64,000 nt of DNA. Origin: Rhizobium rhizogenes NBRC 13257. Its GTDB lineage: Bacteria > Pseudomonadota > Alphaproteobacteria > Rhizobiales > Rhizobiaceae. Location of the stretch: NCBI RefSeq assembly GCF_000696095.1, contig NZ_BAYX01000011.1, positions 248,001 to 312,000 on the forward strand, given 5' to 3'. The position numbers were made by a program, and so were the translations under genes. Positions 23,875-31,693 of this stretch are shown piece after piece. How positions within the stretch are numbered: the stretch's first letter is position 1; each line of letters begins with the position of its first letter. A model generated the notes under the pieces. That model saw only the letters and a list, made by a program, of their open reading frames with translations, did not search any database and was not told the origin of the DNA.

Positions 23875-25287
23875 TCATGCGTGGTCAAACATCTCTGAAA
23901 TCCAGGCGGTTATACTGTCCATATCCGGCTCTTTCGTCTGGTCGACCGTCCTCAGAGCGCCGCATGCCATGGGCTCCGCGCGATCGGCAAGCACCGCGAG
24001 TTCGGCGACATATTCGGCGCCCGGATGGCCCGGCAGCCTGTCTTTCAAGCGGCTGGCATAGCGTTCCGCAGCAACCGTGCCGGGCACCTTGCACCAAAGC
24101 TCCGCGACGCGATCCACACCAGCATCCCTGATATAGGTTTCAAGCAGCGCCTTCGGCTGGAAACCGAACCATGCATCGACGATGAAGGTGGACCCAGCCG
24201 GCGCCTCGCGGATGAACGACCAGATCGCCTGGTAGCTCGCCTTTCCCAAAGTCCGATTGAAATCCCTGTCGACGGGGCCGATGTGCTCCAGAAACGGATT
24301 CTTGATGCCATCGAGAGAAAGAACCGGCCAACCGGTACGTTGTGATAGCGATTTTGCAAGCCGGCTCTTTCCCGAAGCCGGAACACCGTTGACGAGCACG
24401 ACGCGTTTTTCGGCGGAATTGCCAGCATTCGCGAATGTCGACAAGGCCGCGCCGATTACGCCGGCGTCGTCCCCAAGCTTCGCGGGCAGGATCGTCGGCC
24501 GGAACCATGGCGCCACCGCTGGAAGGTCGGCAAGGGCGCGCGCCGCGTCGCAGCCGAGCCCCCCTCCCAACAAAATGACGTCCGGATCCATTGTTGCCGC
24601 GATATTATCGAGGGCGGTGCGCAGCGGGGATGCCCATGCACGCAAGACCGCCCTCGCCGTGCCATTTCCCTCAGCCGCCATTTCGAAAATCTCGCCGATG
24701 GATGTGGCCGAAAGGCCGGCTTCGTTCATATGCCGACGCAGCGCCGTTCCCGAGCTGAAGGTTTCCACGCAGCCGCGCCGTCCGCACGCGCAAAGCGGGC
24801 CATCCTGCAGCACGGAGATATGGCCCAGCTGCCCGGCCGTCATATGGCCGTGATAGATGCTGCCATTATGGGCGACGGCACCGCCGATGCCCGTTCCGAT
24901 CGTCAGCATCGCGACGCTCTGATATCCCTTGGCGCCGCCGACGCGCATTTCGGCGATGAGCGCCATGTTGCAATCATTTTCGATGACGATCCGCTTGCCG
25001 AGGCGCGTCTCGAGCCGATCGGCAAAGTCGATGCCGGCCAGATTGAGGATACCGCCCGAGAGGATCGTGCGGCTGGCAGCATCGACACGACCGGGAATGC
25101 CGACACCGATGCCGGCTGCTCCCGTCGCATCGAGTTCACCGACCATCGCCACGACGCGTTCGACCACATGCAACGGATCGGTGGGTGTCCGATCCGATAG
25201 CTTCTTCAGAATCTCGCCTCGATCGGAGACGAGAGCGGCACGAATATTCGTGCCGCCAATGTCCACGCCGATGGCTGTCTCAGGCAT
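23875..25287 (-). CDS. ROK sugar kinase fused to a P-loop kinase-like domain
   Basis: A 470-residue fusion. Residues 1-290 form a complete ROK kinase: ATP motif VDIGGTNIRAALV (8-20), ENDCN (103-107) with the usual active-site aspartate, and zinc-binding CACGRRGCVE (166-175). Residues 295-470 carry Walker A GVPASGKS (301-308) and resemble small nucleotide/gluconate/zeta-toxin-like kinases. Typical ROK kinases end near residue 300-320, so the second domain is an addition. The gene overlaps the upstream aldolase gene by eight bases and precedes a sugar transporter. The ROK part probably phosphorylates the imported sugar; the role of the second domain is unknown. Confidence 0.85.
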   Translation of the reverse strand: MPETAIGVDIGGTNIRAALVSDRGEILKKLSDRTPTDPLHVVERVVAMVGELDATGAAGIGVGIPGRVDAASRTILSGGILNLAGIDFADRLETRLGKRIVIENDCNMALIAEMRVGGAKGYQSVAMLTIGTGIGGAVAHNGSIYHGHMTAGQLGHISVLQDGPLCACGRRGCVETFSSGTALRRHMNEAGLSATSIGEIFEMAAEGNGTARAVLRAWASPLRTALDNIAATMDPDVILLGGGLGCDAARALADLPAVAPWFRPTILPAKLGDDAGVIGAALSTFANAGNSAEKRVVLVNGVPASGKSRLAKSLSQRTGWPVLSLDGIKNPFLEHIGPVDRDFNRTLGKASYQAIWSFIREAPAGSTFIVDAWFGFQPKALLETYIRDAGVDRVAELWCKVPGTVAAERYASRLKDRLPGHPGAEYVAELAVLADRAEPMACGALRTVDQTKEPDMDSITAWISEMFDHA

Positions 25288-26221
25288 GTTCTTTCTGTCC
25301 CCGGCCGACGGTTTCAGACCTGCTACCCTTGAAATGGGTGGCGATCACAGCCTGAATTTCGCGAAGACGCGGAACCGCGACAGTTTCCAGTCTATCCCTT
25401 GTGACGGCGCGGTCGAGCGAAATGCAATCCTTCCACAGCGAGCGGCCGGCGATGACGCCGGAGGCACCGTTGCGCATCGCGTCTTCGACCTGCTTGAGGA
25501 AGGTCGAATGGTCGACGCCGGCAGACAGGACCGCCCATGGCACGTCTCCCGCAAGCTGCGTGACCTCAGCGCAAGCCTCTGGATTTCCCGGATACGGAAT
25601 CTTCAGAACCTTCGCTCCGTAATCCAGGCAAATCCGGCTTCCGCCGACGATCAGGGACGGGATCTTCGCCTTGTACTCGGCTTCGTCCTCGTCATCGAAC
25701 CTGTATGTCAGGAACTCGACGACGAGCAGTAGGTCTTCGCGTGCGAAATCCTCAATGCACTGGTGCAGGATCTTGATGTTGTGAACATTGGCGTCATCCC
25801 GGTCCGAGCGCAGATAGACCATGATTTTACCGCCGGTCGCGCCGAGCTGGCGCACGCGACGCGCCGTGATGCCGGGCACCAGCTTGGACAGGCGATATCC
25901 TTCCGGCGACGTATCCCAGCCGGATGCGTCGAGACCGATCAGAAGCGCCGTGTCACGCTGAATGATGCGATCGTCGACCAGAGCCGGAACAGCGCAGATC
26001 GGGTCGACCAGAACGCAGGATGCCTTGCTGGCAAGAAACCGGGCGATATCAGCCTTGGTGTCGCCGAGGGTCTTGTCGGAGATCGCGGCCTGCGCCTCCG
26101 GTTCCTTGGCAAGCAGACTGCGCATGCCGCCGCGCTGATCGCAGGCGATCACCATCATGGCGCCATCGCTCCCGCAAATCTGCTGGTAGCCGCGCATTTC
26201 GGCGGTGGTTAATCTGGACAT
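25280..26221 (-). CDS. LacD/YihT-like class I ketose-bisphosphate aldolase
   Basis: A 313-residue DeoC/LacD-superfamily barrel. The N-terminal MVIACDQRGGMRSLL, the lysine segment GAKVLKIPYPG (probable Schiff-base lysine) and the LSAGVDHSTFLKQ and AGRSLWKD ends match tagatose-1,6-bisphosphate aldolases and sulfofructose-phosphate aldolases. It would split a phosphorylated ketose to a triose phosphate. GGGAGG precedes the ATG. It is the first gene of a unit with the kinase fusion and is divergent from a SorC regulator. No sulfoquinovosidase or sulfolactaldehyde gene is near, so a plain ketose or polyol substrate is favoured. Confidence 0.83.
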   Translation of the reverse strand: MSRLTTAEMRGYQQICGSDGAMMVIACDQRGGMRSLLAKEPEAQAAISDKTLGDTKADIARFLASKASCVLVDPICAVPALVDDRIIQRDTALLIGLDASGWDTSPEGYRLSKLVPGITARRVRQLGATGGKIMVYLRSDRDDANVHNIKILHQCIEDFAREDLLLVVEFLTYRFDDEDEAEYKAKIPSLIVGGSRICLDYGAKVLKIPYPGNPEACAEVTQLAGDVPWAVLSAGVDHSTFLKQVEDAMRNGASGVIAGRSLWKDCISLDRAVTRDRLETVAVPRLREIQAVIATHFKGSRSETVGRGQKEHA

Positions 26222-26376
26222 ATATGCTCCTCCCTATAGCGTGCCCGAAACGGGTTGCTGAACGTGCATCCCGCTCCAAGGTTCGGAAGGGATGGCCAAT
26301 GAATGTTGAGAGTTCTCCTCCGCCGCATAACCGTTGCGAAACCGGCTATTTTGAGCGATAACTCCCTCAGCGTCCA

Positions 26377-26391
26377 AATGTGTAACACATT
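26377..26391. promoter_or_regulatory. Palindrome before the SorC-type regulator gene, likely its operator
   Basis: AATGTGT-A-ACACATT is a perfect 15-bp inverted repeat in the divergent region between the aldolase and SorC genes, a few bases before AAGGAA. The position suits autoregulation and control of the aldolase operon by the SorC protein; binding is inferred. Confidence 0.5.
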
Positions 26392-26451
26392 GCAGAAAGG
26401 AATTTCAACCTGAATTCGTCTCAGCCGCAGGAGCCTGCAACAAACCGTGCA

Positions 26452-27369
26452 TTGCTGCATATGGTTGCAAAGTTGCACTATCAATCCGACATGTCGCAGG
26501 TCGACATTGCTAAAAAGCTAGGATTATCAACGGCTACGGTTTCACGCCTGCTCCAGAAGGCTCGGCTGGCCGGTATCGTGCGAATTGAGGTGATTGACCT
26601 TTCTCCGTCGGAAGACCTGAGCGCGGCACTGATCGACGGCCTGAAACTGCGCAACGCCGCCGTAATCGATACGCCGTCCTCCAACGTTCTCAGCGCACTT
26701 GCCCCTCCGGTCGGCTCCATGCTGCAGCAGGCGGGGCTTCATTCCGGCTCGACACTCGGCATCGGTTGGGGACGCGCCGTTCGAGAGGTTACCCTTGCCG
26801 GCCTGCCGCAACTGCCCGGCATCGTCACCATCGCCCTCAACGGCGGCATGCAGCAGGCAGCGGCGCATTTCCAGACCAACGAATTCGTCCGCCAGGCGGC
26901 CGAGCAGATGGGCGGATTGCCGCATTTCCTGCACGCGCCCTACATCTCGTCCTCCGAGCTGCGCGATGCCTTCCTCGCCGACCCCACGGTGCAGCAGGTC
27001 ACCGCGCTCTGGAACAAGCTCGATGCGGCGATCGTCGGCGTCGGTCTGACGCACGCGGCCAATCCGTCCGAGGCGACGGCGGCGCTTCCGGGAGAAAAAG
27101 CCCTCAGCCAAGCAGCGGGCGACGTGCTGCGACACTACGTCACTGAAGCCGGCGAGATCCTGCATTGGGACGGCGAAGAGCGTATGATCGCCGCCACTCC
27201 TGAGCAGTTGCGACGGGTTCCCCTGTGCATTGCGGTTGCCGCGACACCGGCCAAGGCGCCCGGCATCATCGGCGCGGCGCGGTCGGGCATGATCAATGCC
27301 CTCGTGACGGACGCCAATACGGCGCAGGCGATCCTCGATCGCCTATCCGCTGCCCCCCAGAAAAGCTAA
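26452..27369 (+). CDS. SorC/DeoR-type sugar-responsive transcriptional regulator
   Basis: A regulator of at least 305 residues. The N-terminal helix-turn-helix (MSQVDIAKKLGLSTATVSRL) is followed by a sugar-phosphate-binding SorC domain. The start is unusual. TTG at 26452 and ATG at 26461 lack a ribosome-binding site, and the helix-turn-helix begins almost at once. In the same frame a CTG at 26410 has AAGGA eight bases upstream and would add 14 residues, so CTG may be the true start. The gene is divergent from the aldolase operon and followed after 15 bases by the HAD phosphatase gene. It probably controls the 20.7-26.2 kb sugar genes. Confidence 0.85.
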   Translation: MLHMVAKLHYQSDMSQVDIAKKLGLSTATVSRLLQKARLAGIVRIEVIDLSPSEDLSAALIDGLKLRNAAVIDTPSSNVLSALAPPVGSMLQQAGLHSGSTLGIGWGRAVREVTLAGLPQLPGIVTIALNGGMQQAAAHFQTNEFVRQAAEQMGGLPHFLHAPYISSSELRDAFLADPTVQQVTALWNKLDAAIVGVGLTHAANPSEATAALPGEKALSQAAGDVLRHYVTEAGEILHWDGEERMIAATPEQLRRVPLCIAVAATPAKAPGIIGAARSGMINALVTDANTAQAILDRLSAAPQKS

Positions 27370-27384
27370 GAAAGAATTCTCAAA

Positions 27385-28056
27385 ATGGCCCTGCCCCTGC
27401 ACCCCGATCGCTCCTTCGGCGCCTTCCTGTTCGATATGGATGGAACCGTGCTGAACTCGATCGCGGTCGGTGAACGGGTCTGGGCGGCCTGGGCCTTGCG
27501 CCACAATGTCGATGTCGAGAGCCTGCTGGCGATTGTGCACGGGCGCAAGGCAATCGAGACGATCACACGGCTTGGCCTTTTGGGAATCGATCCGGCCGAA
27601 GAGGCCCGACTTCTGACACTCGCCGAGATCGCCGATGTCGCTGGTGTCGTACCGATCGCGGGCGCGGTCGATTTCCTGAATGCTCTGCCCAGAGATCGCT
27701 GGGCAATCGTCACATCAGCGCCACGGGATCTGGCGGAAGTCCGCCTCAAGGCCGCGGGCATTCCCTGGCCGCCGCTGCTGATTACCGGCGAGGACGTACA
27801 GAACGGCAAACCCGCGCCGGACTGCTTTCTGCTGGCAGCAAAAACCCTGGGCCAGCCCATAGAGGAATGCCTGGTCTTCGAAGACGCTCCGGCCGGGATA
27901 GAGGCAGCCGAAGCGGCCGGTGCCGCGGTGGCCGTGATCAGCGCGACCCACAAGACCGTGCTGCCGACGCGGCATCCAAGCGTCGCGAGCTATGAGGATC
28001 TCGTCGCGGATGTCACGCCCAGCGGATCGCTTCGGTTGACCCGCAGGCACGGTTGA
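27385..28056 (+). CDS. HAD-superfamily sugar-phosphate phosphatase (subfamily IA)
   Basis: A 223-residue HAD hydrolase. Motif I FDMDGTVLNS carries nucleophile Asp17 and Asp19, motif II is VTSAPRD, the lysine and acidic motifs follow as NGKPAPDCF and VFEDAPAGIEAA. The cap and length fit small phosphosugar or polyol-phosphate phosphatases. It is co-transcribed with the SorC regulator. A role in removing an inhibitory sugar phosphate, or in a step of the same pathway, is possible. Confidence 0.87.
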   Translation: MALPLHPDRSFGAFLFDMDGTVLNSIAVGERVWAAWALRHNVDVESLLAIVHGRKAIETITRLGLLGIDPAEEARLLTLAEIADVAGVVPIAGAVDFLNALPRDRWAIVTSAPRDLAEVRLKAAGIPWPPLLITGEDVQNGKPAPDCFLLAAKTLGQPIEECLVFEDAPAGIEAAEAAGAAVAVISATHKTVLPTRHPSVASYEDLVADVTPSGSLRLTRRHG

Positions 28057-28087
28057 CACTCCAGGGACTTCGACCTTGCCGAAACAG

Positions 28088-28151
28088 CTAGAACGTTTTT
28101 ACGCAATTCCGTACGGAAAACCGCAGCACACTTTTCCTGGAATTGCTCTAG
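28088..28151. repeat. Rhizobial-type intergenic palindromic element
   Basis: A 64-base element bounded by CTAG at both ends, with inner arms GCAATTCC (28103-28110) and GGAATTGC (28139-28146) around a segment rich in TTTTCC/GGAAAA. I recall near-identical intergenic elements scattered through Rhizobium and Agrobacterium genomes. It lies between convergent genes and its edge contains the TAG stop of gatZ, so it may serve as a shared 3' end. Only one copy is in this window. Confidence 0.6.
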
Positions 28152-29446
28152 TTCTGCGAGGCTGAATCGATGGCATCCGCATAGATGTCGAGCACGCGCG
28201 TGACGCTGGCAAGCAACAGCGCGCGCGCCTGTGGCGCCACCGATCCGTCGGCCACCAACGACTCCAGATGACCGAGATGCTGGCTGATCAGCGGGCGCGG
28301 GATTGTAACGCCTTGAAGAGCCGCCATCAGCTCGTCCACGGCCTTCTGCGCAGCCGGTACGGCCCAATAATAACGAATGCGATCGCTGAACGAATAATGC
28401 CGCTGCACATATTGCTCGTGGGCATCGCCGGGATAGTATTTCAGCCAATGCTCGGGCGACGACAGCATGATCCGCTCCATGGCGGCGGGAATGGCCTCGC
28501 TGATCGCATCCGGCACCAGGATTTCGGCAATGGCGCTAAGGCCATACAGTGCTTCGCGTAGGGCAAAGGTCAGCCAGGGACCGACTTTCAGGATTGCAAA
28601 TCCATCGCTGACAAGGTCGCGCAGGGCCTCGCCGCTCTGATAATCCGTCGAATGAGCCTCGAACACGAATTGCGGCATCTCGTCTAATGTGGCGACGAGA
28701 TCTCTTGCCGCCTCTCGCACATAGGCAACAGCATCGGCGTTGCCGAATTCCACGCCCGGCTGGACGACGATGCCGATCGAGCGCTCAAAAGCCTCGTTCA
28801 GTCCAAGCATGGAGAAGGCCGTGCGGTGCAGCTCCACCGTCGCGCGCGCATCCCCAGGCGTCGTGACGTGCAGATGATCGAGCGCCTCGAACGCGCCGCC
28901 CGGGACGGGAACCTCGGTGCCGATAATGTAGCTCGGTGCCTGTGTTTTCGACTGGCGTATTCTTGCTTCCGAGATGGCGGCCAGTTCGGCTGCCCGGGAT
29001 GCGATCGTCTCGTCAGGAAGAGCGGTCGGATCGTCGGCGCAGGCCATGCTCGTATCCAGATGCAGCTTGGTGAAACCGGCAGCCGCAAAGGCGTCGATCA
29101 TTGCGCCGGCCTTGCGCATCGCCTCACTGGACGGCAGATGCTTCCAGGGATTTGGGCCGAGGTGATCCCCGCCGAGAATCAGACGATCCAGAGGGAAGCC
29201 GACCGCCGCCGCGATCTTTTCGACGAAGGCGCGAAAATCGGCGGGCGTCATGCCGGTATAGCCGCCGTCCTGATTGACCTGGTTGCAGGTCGCCTCGATC
29301 AGCACATCGGCGTTTCGGCCCTTTGCATGCGATAGCGCCGCCTCGATGACCAGGGGATGGGCCGAACAGACGGAGGTGATGCCGGATGGCAGATCGCTGC
29401 CACGACTTCTCGGCATATTTGCCAGTCGCTGCGTCGCGGAACTCAT
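28148..29446 (-). CDS. gatZ: GatZ/KbaZ family protein (tagatose-6-phosphate epimerase or aldolase subunit)
   Basis: A 432-residue TIM-barrel protein of the GatZ/KbaZ family (GITSVCSAHPLVIEAALSHA near the start, then GGDHLGPNPWKHL and TKLHLDTSM). In enteric bacteria it is the accessory subunit of tagatose-bisphosphate aldolase. In Agrobacterium a member is reported to convert tagatose 6-phosphate to fructose 6-phosphate by 4-epimerisation. No GatY/KbaY catalytic subunit is present here, and a PfkB kinase gene overlaps it, which favours the epimerase role. ATG 29446 overlaps the kinase stop; the longer open frame is not used. Confidence 0.85.
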   Translation of the reverse strand: MSSATQRLANMPRSRGSDLPSGITSVCSAHPLVIEAALSHAKGRNADVLIEATCNQVNQDGGYTGMTPADFRAFVEKIAAAVGFPLDRLILGGDHLGPNPWKHLPSSEAMRKAGAMIDAFAAAGFTKLHLDTSMACADDPTALPDETIASRAAELAAISEARIRQSKTQAPSYIIGTEVPVPGGAFEALDHLHVTTPGDARATVELHRTAFSMLGLNEAFERSIGIVVQPGVEFGNADAVAYVREAARDLVATLDEMPQFVFEAHSTDYQSGEALRDLVSDGFAILKVGPWLTFALREALYGLSAIAEILVPDAISEAIPAAMERIMLSSPEHWLKYYPGDAHEQYVQRHYSFSDRIRYYWAVPAAQKAVDELMAALQGVTIPRPLISQHLGHLESLVADGSVAPQARALLLASVTRVLDIYADAIDSASQN

Positions 29447-30396
29447 GACACTGTTCTCGCGGTCGCGCCGGACAGAAAGGACTGTACCTCGGCAAAGGTG
29501 GCAATGCCCTCCATGGGACCTTTGCGCGTCACGGCCAAGGCCCCGCAGGCACAGGCCAATCTCAAAGCTTCCTCCGGCGCCGCACCCCGGAGCCAAAGGG
29601 AGACGAAGCCCGCGCCGAAGCAATCGCCCGCGCCGGTCGGATCGACTTCGTCGACGACGAAACCGGACGCTGCAATTTTGCGATGCCGATCGTAATAGAC
29701 CGCACCCTCCGCGCCCTTCTTGACGATTACCGCCGAAATCCCGCGCTCGAGCATTTCCGCTGCCGCTTCTGCCTCGTCGGTGGCCTTGGTGAAGATGAAC
29801 AGTTCCTCGCCGCTCGGCAGGAAAATATCCGTCAGCGCCAGAACCTGATTCAGTGCTTCGCGCATGCCCGGCAGCTCGATCATCTCTCTACGTATATTCG
29901 GATCGAAGGAAACCGTGCCCCCATTGCGTTTGATCGTCTCGATGCCCGCCAGAACGACGGAGATCGCCCTCTTAGAAAACAGGGAGGAGCCCATGACATG
30001 AAAATGATCGGCACCGGCCAGCAGGGCTGTCGCGCCATCGCCGGTTTCGATCAATCCAGCCGCGCTGTTCTTGATGTTGAAGACGAAATGACGGGAACCA
30101 TCGGCTCGGTACGATACAAAAGCCGTGCCGGTCGCCTGCCCCTGATGAACCGTGATGGCGGAGACGTCCGCCCCCCAGTCGCGCAATCTGTCGATGTTCA
30201 TCCGCCCGAAATCGTCTTCGCCGACGGCGCTGATCAAGCCGGCCGGCTGCCCAAGCCTTGCTGCCTGGGCAATGAAGATCGCCGGCGCTCCGGACGGGAA
30301 TGGCCCTTGCAGCAATCCGGGCTGGGCCAGGCTTTGATCGAGCCGATCCGCCATGATTTCGACGACGATCTCTCCGGCACTGACGAGCTTTTTCAT
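29443..30396 (-). CDS. PfkB-family sugar kinase
   Basis: A 317-residue ribokinase-type kinase. The C-terminal signature DPTGAGDCFGAGFV holds the catalytic aspartate and anion hole, and the N-terminal GGxx motif region is present as PSGAPAIFIAQAARLG. I start at ATG 30396; the open frame extends 33 codons upstream without family similarity. Because it overlaps gatZ, the likely substrate is a ketohexose such as tagatose, or its 6-phosphate. Transcription starts in the same region as the divergent LacI gene, which contains a strong palindrome. Confidence 0.88.
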   Translation of the reverse strand: MKKLVSAGEIVVEIMADRLDQSLAQPGLLQGPFPSGAPAIFIAQAARLGQPAGLISAVGEDDFGRMNIDRLRDWGADVSAITVHQGQATGTAFVSYRADGSRHFVFNIKNSAAGLIETGDGATALLAGADHFHVMGSSLFSKRAISVVLAGIETIKRNGGTVSFDPNIRREMIELPGMREALNQVLALTDIFLPSGEELFIFTKATDEAEAAAEMLERGISAVIVKKGAEGAVYYDRHRKIAASGFVVDEVDPTGAGDCFGAGFVSLWLRGAAPEEALRLACACGALAVTRKGPMEGIATFAEVQSFLSGATARTVS

Positions 30397-30486
30397 GAGA
30401 TTGCGCACCCACTTCCCGGTGAAACTCTTGCCTCGGCTCACGATTGCCGCCGGCCGATAGGCAACTTTTCTATGGCTTGAACTTTT

Positions 30487-30512
30487 ATGCGTCAATTAAG
30501 AAATTGACGCAT
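30487..30512. promoter_or_regulatory. 26-bp perfect inverted repeat between pfkB and lacI-type genes
   Basis: Arms ATGCGTCAATT and AATTGACGCAT match perfectly over 11 bases around the spacer AAGA. It lies 91 bases upstream of the kinase start and 132 bases before the regulator start. The LacI-family protein encoded next to it is the probable ligand-dependent repressor bound here. The 4-base spacer makes it longer than most LacI-family sites, which usually have a central CG. Confidence 0.6.
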
Positions 30513-30643
30513 GTAATATTTTTGAGCAACTTGAAGCTAGAAAGAACTTGCTCGAAACTTACCTCCATGGTTGCGCTTCCCTTCATGCGGACGCATAACA
30601 AGTCCCAGATGGGCGGATCGGCTCGAGAAATGGTCGACTTTTG

Positions 30644-31675
30644 ATGGAAAAAATGACGCACAAGACAATGGAGGATTTCGCGAAATCCTGCGGCGTCTCC
30701 CGACCCACCCTCTCAAAGTATTTCGATGACCCGACGAGCGTCAAGCCGGTGACGCGCGCGTTGATCGAAGCGGCCCTCCGCTCGTCCGATTATCAGCCTA
30801 ATATTTATGCGCGCAATCTCAATCGGAAGAGAACCCGCAATATCGGCATTCTTGTGCCGGCCCTCACCGACCCATTTTACGCCGAAATGGTCAACCGCCT
30901 GGAGTTGCGGCTGCGCTATGAGGGCTATTGGCCGATCGTGTTTTCCTCACACGGACTGCCGGAATTGGAGGCCGAAGCCGTCAGCACCATGCTGTCATTA
31001 AAGGTAGCGGGCACGCTCGCTGCGCCACTGGGACAGAAATCCGACCCGCGTGCATTCGAGAAGCTCGCGCAGAACGTACCTCTCGTCTATTTCGATACCT
31101 ATATCGAGGGAAACACGCCGTTTATCGGCAACAACAACTACCAGAGCGTCGCGACCATCGTCGAATATCTCTGCCGATCCGGAGAGGCGCCGGTCTATCT
31201 CGACATTCCCCATGTCAATCACAACTCGCCGGAGCGACTGGCGAGCTATATCGCCACGATGGAGGCATCTGGCTACGAGCCGGTGGTGATCAAGACCAAT
31301 GCGGCCTACACATGGGACTTCGAGCGCATCGGATACGAGCAGATGGACGAGATGCTGAACGCAAGGGCGCTTCCGGGCAAGACTATCCTCTGCGCCAACG
31401 ACCGCCTCGCCTTCGGCGTGATGGCAGCCGCCTTTGCGCATGGACTGAAAGTCGGCCGCAAAAAAGGTGACCTGCGTGTGGCCGCCCATGACGACCATCC
31501 GCTTAGCCGCTACACCTGCCCGCCGCTGACGACAATGGCGCAGGATTTTGCGGCGATGACGGCAAATAGCGTCGACACGCTTTTGACGCTGCTCGGCGAC
31601 ACGGACACGCCGGTTCAGACGATTGCCCACAAAGTCAGACTCGATGGGACGCTGGTCATGCGGCAATCGGCATAG
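30644..31675 (+). CDS. LacI-family transcriptional regulator
   Basis: A 343-residue repressor-type protein. The helix-turn-helix and hinge read MEDFAKSCGVSRPTLSKYF and then YQPNIYARNL, followed by a periplasmic-binding-protein-like effector domain starting RNIGILVPALTDPFYAEM. TTG at 30641 and ATG at 30653 are other possible starts. It is divergent from the pfkB-gatZ pair and probably controls it through the 30487-30512 palindrome. Its stop is 18 bases from the convergent esterase gene. Confidence 0.9.
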   Translation: MEKMTHKTMEDFAKSCGVSRPTLSKYFDDPTSVKPVTRALIEAALRSSDYQPNIYARNLNRKRTRNIGILVPALTDPFYAEMVNRLELRLRYEGYWPIVFSSHGLPELEAEAVSTMLSLKVAGTLAAPLGQKSDPRAFEKLAQNVPLVYFDTYIEGNTPFIGNNNYQSVATIVEYLCRSGEAPVYLDIPHVNHNSPERLASYIATMEASGYEPVVIKTNAAYTWDFERIGYEQMDEMLNARALPGKTILCANDRLAFGVMAAAFAHGLKVGRKKGDLRVAAHDDHPLSRYTCPPLTTMAQDFAAMTANSVDTLLTLLGDTDTPVQTIAHKVRLDGTLVMRQSA

Positions 31676-31693
31676 GACAACGTTGCTTTCCGT

